DNA of 64,000 bases from Rapana venosa (lineage: Eukaryota > Mollusca > Gastropoda > Neogastropoda > Muricidae): NCBI GenBank assembly GCA_028751875.1, contig CM054157.1:8160074-8224073 (forward strand). The letters are read 5' to 3'. Position 1 is the stretch's first letter; each line of letters begins with the position of its first letter. The translations under genes were made by a program, and so were the position numbers. The notes beneath the pieces were generated by a model. That model was not told where the DNA came from, did not search any database, and saw only the letters and a program-made list of their open reading frames with translations. Below, in pieces: positions 1 through 10,019 of the stretch.

Positions 1-696
1 GGAACAAATACATTAATCAGGTATCTTAATGAATCCTCATAACATAACAAATTGCAATGTCAAAACTAATGTCAAATAATGATACAGCACGTTTAAATCA
101 ATGCGCTATCCTACTGCAGTCACATTTAAGCTTACATCATCATCACACTCACAGTCCAAGTTTCTTACTAATAAAGTTAACATGAAGTTTACAACTGAAA
201 ACGGGAAGGCATCTCCCGCCACTGAATATGGGAGGCCATTTCAGAAGTAATGCTGAATTATAACTATTTTTTTCCCAAAAAACATTATTTTTACATAACT
301 GTGTCTTTTTCTAAACTTCTCATAGATACCAAAATAGCGAAGTTTGAATTATTTCCTTTTACCCCATTTGTCACTAACACTGATTTTTAGACACAACAAA
401 TTCCTTACCCTTACATGGCCTTAGTAAAAGTTTTTTGTTTTTTTTTAATACAGTGCTGATACTAGTGATAGGATTCTACGAGATGCAAAACCTGCTTCCA
501 GTCTGAATGTTTACAAAAATTCATAAGCATACACTGGGAACAATGTACAATCCCTTGCAATGGTTCTGTTACTTACTAGCACAAAGAAAGTAAACAAACA
601 AAAATCAACACAGAGAATCTAAGATGAACATGTGTATCAGCACAAATGACTAAACAAAACAAAAAATGTAAAAGAGAATCAATCATACCAAATTAA

Positions 697-905
697 TACA
701 TATTACACACACACACACACACACACACATGTACACACACACATACACACACACATGTATACACACACACATGCATACATGTATACACACGCTCACAAAC
801 ACACAGTGATGCACACCCCCCCTCCCACACACACACACACACATATGCACACACATACACACACAGTAATGCACACACACATACACACACATGTACACAC
901 ACTAT
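697..905. repeat. Compound (CA)n microsatellite
   Basis: About 200 bp of CA dinucleotide runs broken by TG, ATG and poly-C interruptions. Open frames of Cys/Val/Met on the minus strand are by-products of the repeat. Confidence 0.95.
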
Positions 906-1068
906 AAAAGAATAAAAATTTTAAAAATAAATTTAAAACACACACACTCGCCCCTCTTTTGTTGATTCATTGCAGTATAACTATAAACATAATTAAAAAA
1001 ATATATTGTTTAAGTGCCTATCCAAAAATGCTAAGCACTCAGAAATAACATTTTGTTCTCACTATCCC

Positions 1069-1291
1069 CAACACACACACACACACAAAGTGACAAACAC
1101 AGAGTGACACACACACAGAGTGGCACACATGCACAAAGTGACACGAACGTTCGCGCGCGTGCACACACACACACATACAACTTTATGCCTGGCTTCTCTG
1201 CATAAATAAGTGTACACGTACATCCCCAAACCCAGCTCTGCCTTCCTCAGAACACACACACACACACACACAGTCACACTGACAGTCACAC
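1069..1291. repeat. Interrupted (CA)n microsatellite with GTGACA motifs
   Basis: CA runs separated by repeated AGAGTGACA or AGTGACA blocks and a non-repeat island at about 1178-1250. It lies inside the AACS intron. Confidence 0.9.
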
Positions 1292-1472
1292 ACACTATTT
1301 ACGTTCCCAAATCTGGGTAGGGCTGCCCTCTTGCTGAAGTTTAAGTTTTTGTGGGTTTTTCATAAATTTTTACTTGCTTCGATATTCATAACTTTCACGT
1401 AAAAAACATAAAACAATGTAACACTATTTGTTTACTGTGCCTGTGGATTAGAAGTAGAACTTAGAACCTTAC

Positions 1473-1581
1473 CTAAATGTACTCCGTATTTTTCATTGAT
1501 CTTTTGTCGAAGCAGATCCATCTGTGTCGTCCTAGCCTGATCTGGTTCCCACATGATTTTTGTTTCACAAACTTTAGCCAT
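1473..1581 (-). CDS. AACS: Acetoacetyl-CoA synthetase, first coding exon (5' partial gene)
   Basis: AACS is a cytosolic adenylate-forming ligase that activates acetoacetate to acetoacetyl-CoA for lipid and sterol synthesis. This exon reads 36 codons plus one base from the ATG at 1581 and ends at a clean donor (TTTAG|GTAAGG). The peptide carries IMWEPD at residues 9-14 followed by TTQMD at 18-22. This is the N-terminal hallmark of animal AACS, where the human protein has a VMWEPD...TQMD stretch at about the same position. The start context is good (G at -3 and +4). The exon is only 109 nt, so the adenylation domain and catalytic lysine lie outside the window to the left. Two CCAAT boxes lie 330-360 bp upstream. 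What is seen: the exon, start and donor. What is inferred: identity, from one short exon recognised from memory. Confidence 0.78.
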
Positions 1582-1990
1582 CGCGAGATATTTGCCACTA
1601 CTTACACCTGCTCAAAATTTGTTCACACTGTGGCTTTGCCTTTTATTGATCTATTCATGTGGTGACCTAATAGCACTAAAGGAAACAACTACGCTCTTAA
1701 AACAAATTCCAAGTTATAATTGTTAAAATTAACAATAAACAGCATAGTAAGTTACAAAATCACAATTTTCTTTCAAATGGTAACAGATCTGTTGACATCC
1801 ATCTGCACAATTTCTTGACAAGTGGGAACAAAAATTGCCTTTCAGAGGTGTGCCTTCGCGCATTAACACAAAGTATTAACACAACCGAAATAGCTTTTTT
1901 TCTGATTGGCTATATCTTCCTCAGCCCAGGAAAAGCCAATCGCGATCGAGAGGTCATAGGCCTTAGCTACGCCAGTTAATTTTAGCCTTG
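1582..1990 (-). promoter_or_regulatory. Probable 5' UTR and CCAAT-box promoter of the AACS-like gene
   Basis: Upstream of the AACS ATG there are two CCAAT boxes in opposite orientation: one on the minus strand (1905-1909) and one on the plus strand (1936-1940, followed by CGCGATCG). No TATA box is obvious. The transcription start is unknown; this is an inference from position and motifs. Confidence 0.35.
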
Positions 1991-2074
1991 GGTAGGTGGC
2001 GAGATATGGTTTGCATACAATCGTCACATGGTGTGAGACTGATATTATATCGAATTATGTACAACAAACAAGGG

Positions 2075-2077
<3 letters not shown>

Positions 2078-2119
<42 letters not shown>
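2078..2119 (+). repeat. (TC)n microsatellite
   Basis: About 21 uninterrupted CT units. Confidence 0.95.
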
Positions 2120-2122
<3 letters not shown>

Positions 2123-2139
2123 TTTTTCCCCTTTTTACT

Positions 2140-2270
2140 GTGTGTCATGATGTATCCCTAAGGTGGGGGGGGGGGAGGGGGGGGGGGGGGACTAGCTGTA
2201 AAAAAAAAAAAAAAAGCACATGGGTGCTTATTCATTATCCTCAAAATAAAAGAATTTGTCATTCTCTCTC
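2140..2270 (+). mobile_element. Remnant of a dispersed element tail (GGGGACTGG...GCACATGAGTGC type)
   Basis: It contains GATGTATCCCTA, then a poly-G expansion (2163-2190), then poly-A, then GCACATGGGTGCTTATTCAT and an AATAAAAGAATTTGTCATT end. The same order recurs at 4050-4140 and 3118-3195. This is the 3' tail shared by the G/T-tract elements and the tRNA-SINEs described below. A (TAA)n tract follows at 2296-2334. Confidence 0.6.
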
Positions 2271-2294
2271 CCAAAAAAAAATAAATAAATAAAT

Positions 2295-2335
<41 letters not shown>

Positions 2336-2362
2336 GAAGTATGTGACAAATAAAGATAAAGT

Positions 2363-2368
<6 letters not shown>

Positions 2369-2432
<64 letters not shown>
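2369..2432 (+). repeat. (TC)n microsatellite
   Basis: About 32 CT units, immediately followed by the G/T-only tract. Confidence 0.95.
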
Positions 2433-2434
<2 letters not shown>

Positions 2435-2842
2435 TTTGTTGTGGTTTTTTTTGTTGTTGGTTTGTTTGGTTTTTTTGTTTGGTTTTTTTTTTTTTTTTTT
2501 TTTTTTGGGGGGGGGGGGGGGGCTTTTGTATGTTTTTGTTGGGTGGGGGTTTTTGGTGTGTGTGTTGTTGTTGTTGGGTTTTTTTTAGGGGGGTTGTTTG
2601 GGGGTTTTCTTTTGGTTTGTTTTTTAACAGTTTTTTCCCCCTTTGTTTCTACTGTTTGAGAGTATGAGTAGGCCTAATGGGTTCATTATTAAGATGTATC
2701 CCTATAGTGGATCGGTGGTCTAGAGGTAACGCGCCTGTCTAGAATGCGAAAAGTCCGGGTCGGGTGTGTGTGTGGTTCGTACCCCGTTTGGGCCCGAAAT
2801 TTTTCCCCATCCATTAGACCATGAGTGGTGGTCTGGGCGCTA

Positions 2843-2873
<31 letters not shown>

Positions 2874-3195
2874 CGTGTGTTACACAAAATTTTCAGCGCA
2901 CGTAAAAGAACCCACGGCAACAAGGGAGTTGTTCCTGGCAAAATTCTTTAAAAAAGCCACTCTGATAGGGAAACAAATACAGTTGCAGACCAAAAAAAAA
3001 AAAAAAAAAAGGTGGCGCTGCTCTTGTGGCGACGCGCTCTCCCCGGGGAGAGCAGCCCGAATTTCACGCAGAGAAATCTCGTGACTTAAAGTGGTATAAA
3101 ATAAAAATAAATAAATATAGGTGGGGACTGGATTAAAAAAAAAAAAAGCACATGAGTACTTATTCATTATCCTGGTAATAAAAGAATTTGCCTCT
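2433..3195 (+). mobile_element. G/T-only tract element, copy 1, split by a SINE
   Basis: From 2433 to about 2635 the plus strand is almost only G and T, including a T run and a G run at about 2487-2522. A conserved block follows (TTTGTTTCTAC...GAGAGTATGAGTA...GATGTATCCCTAT), then a SINE (2709-3117), then the rest of the element (GGTGGGGACTGG, GCACATGAGTACTTATTCAT, AATAAAAGAATTTG). Copy 2 at 3800-4145 shows the uninterrupted junction CCCTATGGGCGGGG. No coding capacity was recognised. Confidence 0.55.
2709..3117 (+). mobile_element. SINE-M: tRNA-headed SINE with conserved central core, inserted in another repeat
   Basis: The head carries an A-box-like GTGGTCTAGAGGTAACGCG and a B-box-like GGTTCGTACCCCG. 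A core, GGATGAGACGATAAACCGAG plus GTCCCGTGTG, lies at 2850-2880. Further on there is a block CACGGCAACAAGGGAG, a poly-A, CTCCCCGGGGAGAGC, and an AAATAAATA tail. From memory the core resembles the central domain of the MetaSINE superfamily. A short target duplication (TATAG) flanks it. The minus-strand copy at 49918-50410 confirms the limits. Confidence 0.75.
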
Positions 3196-3214
3196 CTTAC
3201 AATGTGTAGATGAT

Positions 3215-3600
3215 CATTTTATGACTTTATTGGGCTTTTTCCCCTCGTTATTGTGTGGATGTATGGGTATTGGGCTTACTTTATCGTCATGATGTTCAAT
3301 TTGTATAAGTACAATCAAAAAGTGTTGATGGTGATCATGTGCTGTCTTGAAAATTATATATTTAGTATTATCCCTGAAACACACACACACATTCTCTCTC
3401 TCAATGACTGTATAGGTTTGGATTTTTTCTTTTCTTGTCTTTCTTGTTTTTATTGTGTGAGTGTATGAGTACTGAGTTTATTTCATTATCATGACATATA
3501 ATTTGGACAAGTATAATCAAAATGAGTGTTGATCATGTACTGTTTTGAGAATTATATATTTAATATTACCTCTGAAAAACACACACTTTCTCGCTTCTTT
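3215..3600 (+). repeat. Two-copy tandem duplication, ~210 bp unit
   Basis: Two diverged direct copies (about 3225-3400 and 3430-3590). Each contains TATTGTGTG(GA/AG)TG, a TTTATCATGA-like block, AAGTATAATCAAAA, a TGATCATGT block, AATTATATATTTA and a CACACAC stretch. The first part also matches the conserved block of the G/T-tract elements. Confidence 0.7.
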
Positions 3601-3799
3601 TATTGTTTTGGGTATAGTTATAGTTGTTGCGTTTTCTGATGAAGGACATACTTTATGTTTTCAATATTTTATTGAGCTTGTCAGCTGTACCTGAGTTTTA
3701 ATGAATGCCCTATTTCAATATCTTATTGTTACGTGTAACAACTAAGTGTACCACTTTAGGATGTGTAGATGTTTAATTGTATGACTTTATAAGTTTGGG

Positions 3800-4145
3800 T
3801 GTGTTTTTTTCTTGGTTTTTTTTTTTTTGGTTTGTTGCTTGCTTTTCTCTGTTTCTTTTTTTTCTTTTTTTGTTTGTCCTTTTTTTTTCTTGGTGAGTCT
3901 TTTGTTGGGTTTTTTCCCTGGGGGGGGGGGGGGGGGGGGGGGGGGGGTGGAGTGATTGGGGTTTTCTTTTATTTGTTTGGTCTTTTTTCTTTTGAAAGGG
4001 TTATTTCCCTTTGTTTCTACGCATGAGAGTATGAGTATTGGGTTATTATTATGATGTATCCCTATGGGCGGGGACTGGATGTAAGAAAGTACATGAGTGC
4101 TTATTCATTATCCTCGAAATAAAAGAATTTGTCATTGTCATTGTC
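3800..4145 (+). mobile_element. G/T-only tract element, copy 2 (uninterrupted)
   Basis: A G/T-rich tract (3800-4000) includes a G run at about 3920-3947. It is followed by TTTCCCTTTGTTTCTAC, GAGAGTATGAGTATTGGG, GATGTATCCCTATGGGCGGG, GACTGGATGTAAGAAAG, a CATGAGTGCTTATTCAT block and a tail of four TGTCAT repeats. This is the intact reference for copy 1. Confidence 0.55.
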
Positions 4146-4146
4146 A

Positions 4147-4612
4147 TTGTCTCGCCGTGTATGTCCAGTGTCTTTGTCTCTCTGCCTTTTTCAAGAGTTT
4201 ATGCTTTTTTTCTGCTTTTTTTTTTCTTTTTTTTTTGGAGGGGGGAGGTGCTATTATCGGGAGTTAACAATAGTTCTGATTCCTGTAAGTCTTTCGGGCA
4301 AGACTGTATAAAGGGATGTCCCGTGGATAAAAAAAAAAAAAGAAATCAGAGATATGAGTGGTGATGGTTGGTTAATGGGGAAAGTCCCTGAATCAGATAA
4401 CCCCGCTGGGACTCTGATAAAATCAACCCCCCCACCCCCACCCCCAAAAAAAATTCCAAACCAAGAAAAAAGAAATGCTTAAGATGGTTGGTTACTGGTA
4501 GGGCCTATAGTCCCTACTTGGGTTTTTATCGGCTGGGAACCAACAGAAATTAATAATATATGCAAGTCCTACATAGATTATCTCTGCTGAAACTTTTAGT
4601 TATTTTATCTTA
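4147..4612. other. Low-complexity intergenic stretch, no gene seen
   Basis: T-, C- and A-rich simple sequence, including AACCCCCCCACCCCCACC near 4430. No open frame with coding character. Confidence 0.5.
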
Positions 4613-4614
4613 TT

Positions 4615-4956
4615 TATTTCTTCTTTTTTATCGAGGATATTGGAATAAGCACTCGTAAGCTTTTTTACATCCAGTCCCCGTGTGTATGCAGTTTTGTAAA
4701 TTCCGTCATCTGTTCCCACCGGGACACATGGCCTACTCTTGCGAAAAGCGGAACAGGATTGTAACGTGTGCGCAAGATGTTCTGCGTGCGTTTGTACACG
4801 GGGCTCGGTTTATAGTCTCATCCGAAGGACTTTTGGGGAGAGTGGAGTCTGCACTGATGTTAACTCCAGGGGAAAATATCCCCTTGAACGGGAATCGAAC
4901 CCGGGTCGTCAGATTGCGAGCGCAATGTTCTGACCACTAGGTCATCCCGTCCCGAT
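4615..4956 (-). mobile_element. SINE-A, near full-length
   Basis: Read on the minus strand it starts GGGACGGGATGACCTAGTGG (A-box region) and has a B-box in ACCCGGGTTCGATTCCCG. The core is GATGAGACTATAAACCGAG, then ACATCTTGCGCACACGTTAC, then GGTGGGAACAGATGACGGAA, and the 3' end is GGGGACTGGATGTAAAAAAG, a GCTTATTCCA block, ATATCCTCGATAAAAAAG and A/T-rich sequence. The tRNA-like head is not a functional tRNA gene because it lacks a credible cloverleaf end. Confidence 0.8.
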
Positions 4957-5584
4957 ACTTTAACACAATCAACCACCAACCGGGGAAGAAAAGAAAAAAA
5001 GAACAGAAAAGAAAAGAAAGTTGCCAACACTGAGTGAATGAATCGTCTCCAAAGGTGGCATGTCTTCTGGCTACATCTGCTTCTGTCTCACACAGATGCA
5101 CACAAGTACTCACACACACACACACACACATGATGCTCATGGTACATAGGCCAACTGCCGGACTCACACACAGGTAATCAAGTGACAGAAAATTAGAATC
5201 ATTCTCATACGAATTCAACATCCCTTTCAATCATGGTAGATTTCTTTGTGATAAATTTTAGGTTATACTGCTCTCTCCAGGAAAGTGCACTGCTACTGAA
5301 CAACGTTACCTCCTGTATTAGTTGGGGAGGAGGGGGAGGGCTCCTTCCTGTTTACGGCTGTACGCCCTCTCTGTTTCTTTGTAATGGGGGGGGGGGGGGG
5401 GGGGGGGGGGCTATATAATTTTGTGGGGGTCAACTCTCTGTATCTAATTACTCTTATTTGTTTTTATTTCTTTCATGTATTTATTTTTGTTTGATGTGAT
5501 GTGTAACACTAACATTGAACCTCAGCTTACTTTCTTGTCTGAAAAAAAAACTAGCACACAGATGACCACTGTCCTCTGAAGTCG

Positions 5585-6200
5585 GAATATGGTTGCTTAT
5601 ATGGTGAGGTACTTGAAAAGAGCCATACAGGCAAACTTCTCATCCCTTGTACTTCCTACCTCACAGTGATTTCCCTGGTAGGATGAGTGAGTCAGAGCGC
5701 ATGTTCTGGGTGACCTCCAAGTTGTAAACAGGCCGCACACCAGTATTAATTTGGGTTTCTATAGAGTGCGAGTGGGAAAAAATGGTGATTTTCACAGATT
5801 TTTAAGCATGAAAAAATGGACTGTGCTCTTGTTTTGGGGATTGAGGACATAGAGCAATACCAGGTAGTCACGAGAAAGTTGGAAATAACCATCAAATGAG
5901 GTTTGCCTGTATTCCTACAGCGTTGACCCCGCGCATGCATATTGCGGTAAGGAAGCTAGCAGACGACAAAGGACTGAGCTGCTGAAAAATTAAAAAATTT
6001 CAAACTAACCAAATTTGTTCAAAATCACATGAGTTTTGAGTCAGAGGCTAGTCTTTCACAAAAAGTGGTTTTCTTATATTTCTGTGGATGCCTTAGTACG
6101 CGCGGTATGAATAGAAGAGTCACATAGAAAAACAGAAGGAAAAGAGTGATTTTTTAATACTGGTGTGCGGCCTGTAAAAGCTGGGGAACACATAACAGAT
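5585..6200 (+). mobile_element. Dispersed repeat R1, interrupted by a MITE
   Basis: It contains GAGGTACTTGAAAAGAGCCA, CAGTGATT, GGATGAGTGAGTCAGAGCGC and TTCTGGGTGACCTCCAAG, then after the insertion AGCTGGGGAACACA. The same order, uninterrupted at this point, is at 25640-25795 and 48418-48580. The last copy ends in (CAA)n. No protein was recognised. Confidence 0.65.
5729..6174. mobile_element. MITE with 21-bp perfect terminal inverted repeats
   Basis: The ends are perfect 21-bp inverted repeats starting CAGGCCGCACACCAGTATTA (5729-5749 and 6154-6174). They are flanked by TAAA on both sides (5725-5728 and 6175-6178), consistent with a 4-bp target duplication. The 446-bp body shows no coding frame. 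It interrupts repeat R1, whose other copies show the uninterrupted site. The superfamily is not assigned. Confidence 0.85.
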
Positions 6201-6594
6201 GACCAGGGGGGGGGAGCCAATCCGGTTTCAGATGGCAAAGCAGAGAGCCCTCACCCTATAACGTCATCTGCCTACGCCTACCCCCTTTCACACATTATTC
6301 TTCTTCCTTAAATTAGCTCAGACAACTCTTGTTGTTGCCCGTCATATGAGGGGAAAATGCGTTGCAGCTGCTGTTATTGCTTGATAAGTCAGGCCCAGCG
6401 CATCTGACTATGGCGTGTTTCACACATATTATGTAATAAATTAATTTTGCATTTCTTCACAGCTGGTAAAAACATGGCACCCGTTTAGAAATGTGATGCT
6501 AGGCTTTATTTTTTGAAGCTTTTTGTTTTTTTCCCGAGGGGAGGCCGGGTGGAGAGACAGGCCTAATGGATTATTCTGTTGGGCTGTTTATTCG

Positions 6595-6740
6595 TTTGTT
6601 GTTGATTTTGTTCTTCGTCTAGAGCTATGAGGTTCTCCGGTGGTGAGATTTTTGTGTTATGCATGGAATTGAACCCAGAATCTCACTGTTTACTTGTTAT
6701 GCAGGTAAAACGTCTTAACCGTCCTTCCACAGTGTTTGTC
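6595..6740 (-). mobile_element. SINE fragment with tRNA-like head
   Basis: It contains GAGCTATGAGGTTCTCCGGT plus GGTGAGATTTT, the 3' tail block also seen at 11310-11405 and 32590-32695. Next to it is a tRNA-like segment (GAATTGAACCCAGAATCTCA ... TCTTAACCGTCC), like the heads at 62610-62680 and 63125-63175. Confidence 0.5.
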
Positions 6741-6769
6741 TTGTTTGATTTTTAACATTTTTTTTTAAT

Positions 6770-6982
6770 TTCAAGGATAATGGAATAAGCACTCATGTGC
6801 TTCTTTTTTTTATCCAGTTCCCGTGTGTTAGTTTTGTAAATTGTCATCCGTTCCCACCGGCACACAATGGCCTACTCTTCCGAAAAGCGGAACGGGTTTT
6901 TAACGTGTGTGCAAGATGTTCTTCGTGCATTCGCCCTCTGTTTATAGTCTCATCCAAAGTCGCACTGATGTTAACTCCAGAG
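6770..6982 (-). mobile_element. SINE-A, 5'-truncated
   Basis: It has the 3' tail (ATAATGGAATAAGCACTCAT on the plus strand), GTTCCCACCGGCACACAATG, AACGTGTGTGCAAGATGTTC and the TTTATAGTCTCATCC core. It then breaks off into a fragment of the CAGG MITE. Confidence 0.75.
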
Positions 6983-6987
6983 CAAAA

Positions 6988-7032
6988 GGGCTGCACACCG
7001 GTATTTAAAAAAATCACTCTTTTCCTTCTGTT

Positions 7033-7037
<5 letters not shown>
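6988..7037 (-). mobile_element. Terminal fragment of the CAGG MITE family
   Basis: About 50 bp (GGCTGCACACCGGTATTTAA through CTTTTCCTTCTGTTTTTCT) matches the reverse complement of the right end of the MITE at 6125-6174, with few mismatches. It shows that the family is multicopy. A (TG)n tract follows. Confidence 0.7.
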
Positions 7038-7064
<27 letters not shown>

Positions 7065-8254
7065 ATGACACTAGACTTTACGAAGGACTGAAAAGCTTTT
7101 TAAAAAAAAAAAAAGGAGACCCGACACAAACAGGCAACATAATATACACACAGTACAAACATCCATTTTGTGTTTTATTTCAGATAATGCACTTTTCAAT
7201 ACAGGCATGAAAGACACACAGCATTATCATACCAATTCCTCACAAAAGATGAAAACACAGCCATACATTCACAAGTAAACTAAAAACAATGGAGGAAAAA
7301 GAAAAGCCACATTCGCACAGAGAGGAAGTCTCTAAAATGGAGAACACTGTGTGCAGGAGAATCCTGAAAGGGCACACCCATAAACTGGAATTGCCCCACA
7401 CACACCAAACCAAACAAACTATAACCAACCAAAAACAACCTCAGAGAATAAATGGAAAAAAGAAAAAACATAGGCACAACATACAAAAAACTACTTGAGG
7501 TACATGAAGGAGATACAGTATACACGACAAAAAAATGATCCAAACAAAAAACCCTTACCTTAAGCCAGACCTTTTGCACCATTTCTCCAATACTTTTTAA
7601 CATGTAAAGGAAAGGCATGCATTATTCTGAAGGAGAATGGGAAAAGGCCTTACTGCTTAGTAGGGCCACAGGCATCATGACATATTGAGGAATACACACA
7701 TACACATTCATAATGTTAGGTCTGAATCAGTGCAGCTCATGGAACAGACGCTAAACAATAAAACTGGAACATAAAACCCCCCACCCATCCCAACCCAAGC
7801 CAAGCCAGTAAAAAAAAAACGGGTCTCATATATCATCAGACAATATTTTCTTTCAAATGCAGTGAAACGCGTTTCACCATCAAATGCCTCCATGATTACA
7901 AGAGGTCTTTACTGGAGCACAAGCAGGGGTTTTTTCCTGCCTCCAGACGCCACTGTGCAGAAACACCACTTTCACCAAACCACGACATCATAATCACAGA
8001 TATTGGAAGTAAATGAAGGGGAAAACAGACGCTCGCATTACACTCATCATGTGACCAGACACACTAGGTGGTTTGTCTTCCTACGTTTCTGACATCTGAT
8101 GGTCTTGGCTAGTCTTTTTTGTCCTCCAGAACATTTTTAAAACATTCTCAACTTCAAATCAGGAGCATACGTTTGCCGAAGTGTATGCCATTACTTTCCA
8201 CCACAGCCACAACAAAATAGCTGAACCATGCATCATTCACAAATACATCACTCT

Positions 8255-8280
8255 AACCACCAGGCTATCCCGTCCCCCAC
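8255..8280 (-). mobile_element. Short SINE-A head fragment
   Basis: CTCTAACCACCAGGCTATCC plus CGTCCCC matches the first 25 bases of SINE-A. Nothing of the body is present. Confidence 0.45.
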
Positions 8281-9564
8281 TAAAATAGCATGTGCACACA
8301 CATGGATGTGTGGCACATTCAGTGTGTGCACATGTATATACCCATATACAGACACCACCCAAAACTACTCTCCCTCCCCCCCACATCTGTAACTTAGTGG
8401 CTTCTGGCCTCCTCTGAAACTGTTAAAAAAACAAACGAAAAGCACCAGACTGGTAAAGAAAACTACAATCAAAGCAGTTTCAACTCTTTTGCAGTTTCAT
8501 CCATGTATTATGTATACTTAAAAAAAACCCAACCACAAGGCCTTTCCGAAAAAAGATCGGGAAAGTTCAATGCGTTTACAGAGTCACTAACTTACAGTAA
8601 AGGAAATCTGTTAAAGACTGGTAAAAAACATTTTGGTAACTGATCATCCAGAATGATACAGTTTTATGCAGTCTGCGTATGCATGGGCAGAAGACGATAA
8701 ATATGTAAAAATAACAAAACCTGTGCTAATGTAGCTAAGCTTGATATGGATGCCATCAAAAGCTTATTTTTAGGCTGGATTTCCAGAATAATCAGACACA
8801 CATCAGCACCACCGCATACGAACATACGCACTTGCATATAATGCTCTCACACACACACATGCCCATTTATGCACCTGTGAACTTTCACGTATGCATATTT
8901 TTCACATATAAAAACATTTATGATAAACACACATGCTCCATTTTCCAACCACAAGACACAAACTCAGCGTATCGAGGCATTGCAGTTATGCACACACACA
9001 TAAAAAAAAATACCCCTCAGTCCGGAAGCAATCCTACATCTATGAATATGCAAAGGTTTCTTATCTTGCCACTGACAGGAGAGGCAGACTCTAAAAATCT
9101 TAACTTGCAATGGCACTCTCATATTGAACAGTCCAAACAAGAAGTCAGTGCGAAGAATGCATCCATGTTATATCATATTGTATGTCTGTAGCCTAGTGGG
9201 CATTGCGGAAAAGTGTGGGTTTCAGCACCATGTGATTAATTTCACCATTTATCACATGCAGACCAGTGCCAAAATATTGTACATCCACAAAGCAGAGAAA
9301 AGTGTCAAACTATTGTAAATTTAGAACTTTCCTCCATCACAAAAATGCCTTTCAATACAGTCCTGACACCGCTGTCCCCAAAACACTTCATTGCTTTGGT
9401 TTCAGCAGCTCCATTACCACTGCTGCCTTTTTAATTTCTTTTTTTTTTTCTTTTCATCATCAATAGGAACAAAAATTATCCTCTCCATTTTTCTGAGCTG
9501 TGTGTGTGTGTGCATTTTTTTCCCTCATGATAAACGACTTTTACAAGAGTCTGTTGGCTAATCT

Positions 9565-9700
9565 GTTCCCCCATGGGGATAGCAGGTGGAGGGGGGGAGG
9601 GGGCATCAGTATAAACAGCATCCCCACCTTCTGGAAATTCTGTGCCGAAATTGGATGCACTGGGCCAGACTTGTCAGGAGCTTATGTATGGTGGTTTTTT
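9565..9700 (+). mobile_element. Dispersed repeat R2, short copy
   Basis: GGGATAGCAGG ... CAGCATCCCCACCTTCTGG, AAATTCTGTGCCG, then GCACTGGGCCAGACTTGTCA. These blocks recur in order at 28015-28290, 46155-46460 and, reversed, 44160-44610. No function was recognised. Confidence 0.5.
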
Positions 9701-9812
9701 TTTCACAAGCCACTTGGACAGTCTTTGTTGACCAATGTGAGAGGGGTTTTGTGTGTGTGTGGTTTTTGTTTTTTTTCCACAAGCCACTTTGACAGTCTCT
9801 GTTGACTAGGAC
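9697..9812 (+). repeat. Two-copy ~75-bp direct repeat
   Basis: CACAAGCCACTTGGACAGTC ... TTGTTGAC and CACAAGCCACTTTGACAGTC ... TGTTGACT, separated by GT-rich sequence. Confidence 0.7.
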
Positions 9813-9904
9813 TCGCATCTTCAAACCTCCAGTAAGTAGCTAAATATACACATGTTTCAACTCTCGGCTGAACATGAGACAAGGTAAAATATTTCATGTC
9901 ATCA

Positions 9905-10015
9905 TCTAGAAAAAGAAGAAAAAAAAGACACCCTCCCCCAAAAAACCCCCAACACAACCCCACTCCAAACAAAACACCACCAACCAAACAAAAAAAACAT
10001 GAGAAACTACCAAGT
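9905..10015 (-). repeat. A/C-only tract (G/T-only on the minus strand)
   Basis: About 110 bp almost without G or T on the plus strand (CACCCTCCCCCAAAAAACCC and similar). It is of the same type as the tracts at 2433, 3800, 38950 and 47060. It abuts the minisatellite. Confidence 0.6.
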
Positions 10016-10019
10016 AAAC

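Larger units (their letters stand above)
1..1472 (-). other. Intron 1 (partial) of the AACS-like gene
   Basis: Sequence downstream, on the minus strand, of the GT donor at 1472-1471. I see no further AACS exon here; the next exon should lie left of the window. It is AT-rich unique sequence (about 1-690) followed by two (CA)n blocks. Confidence 0.6.
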
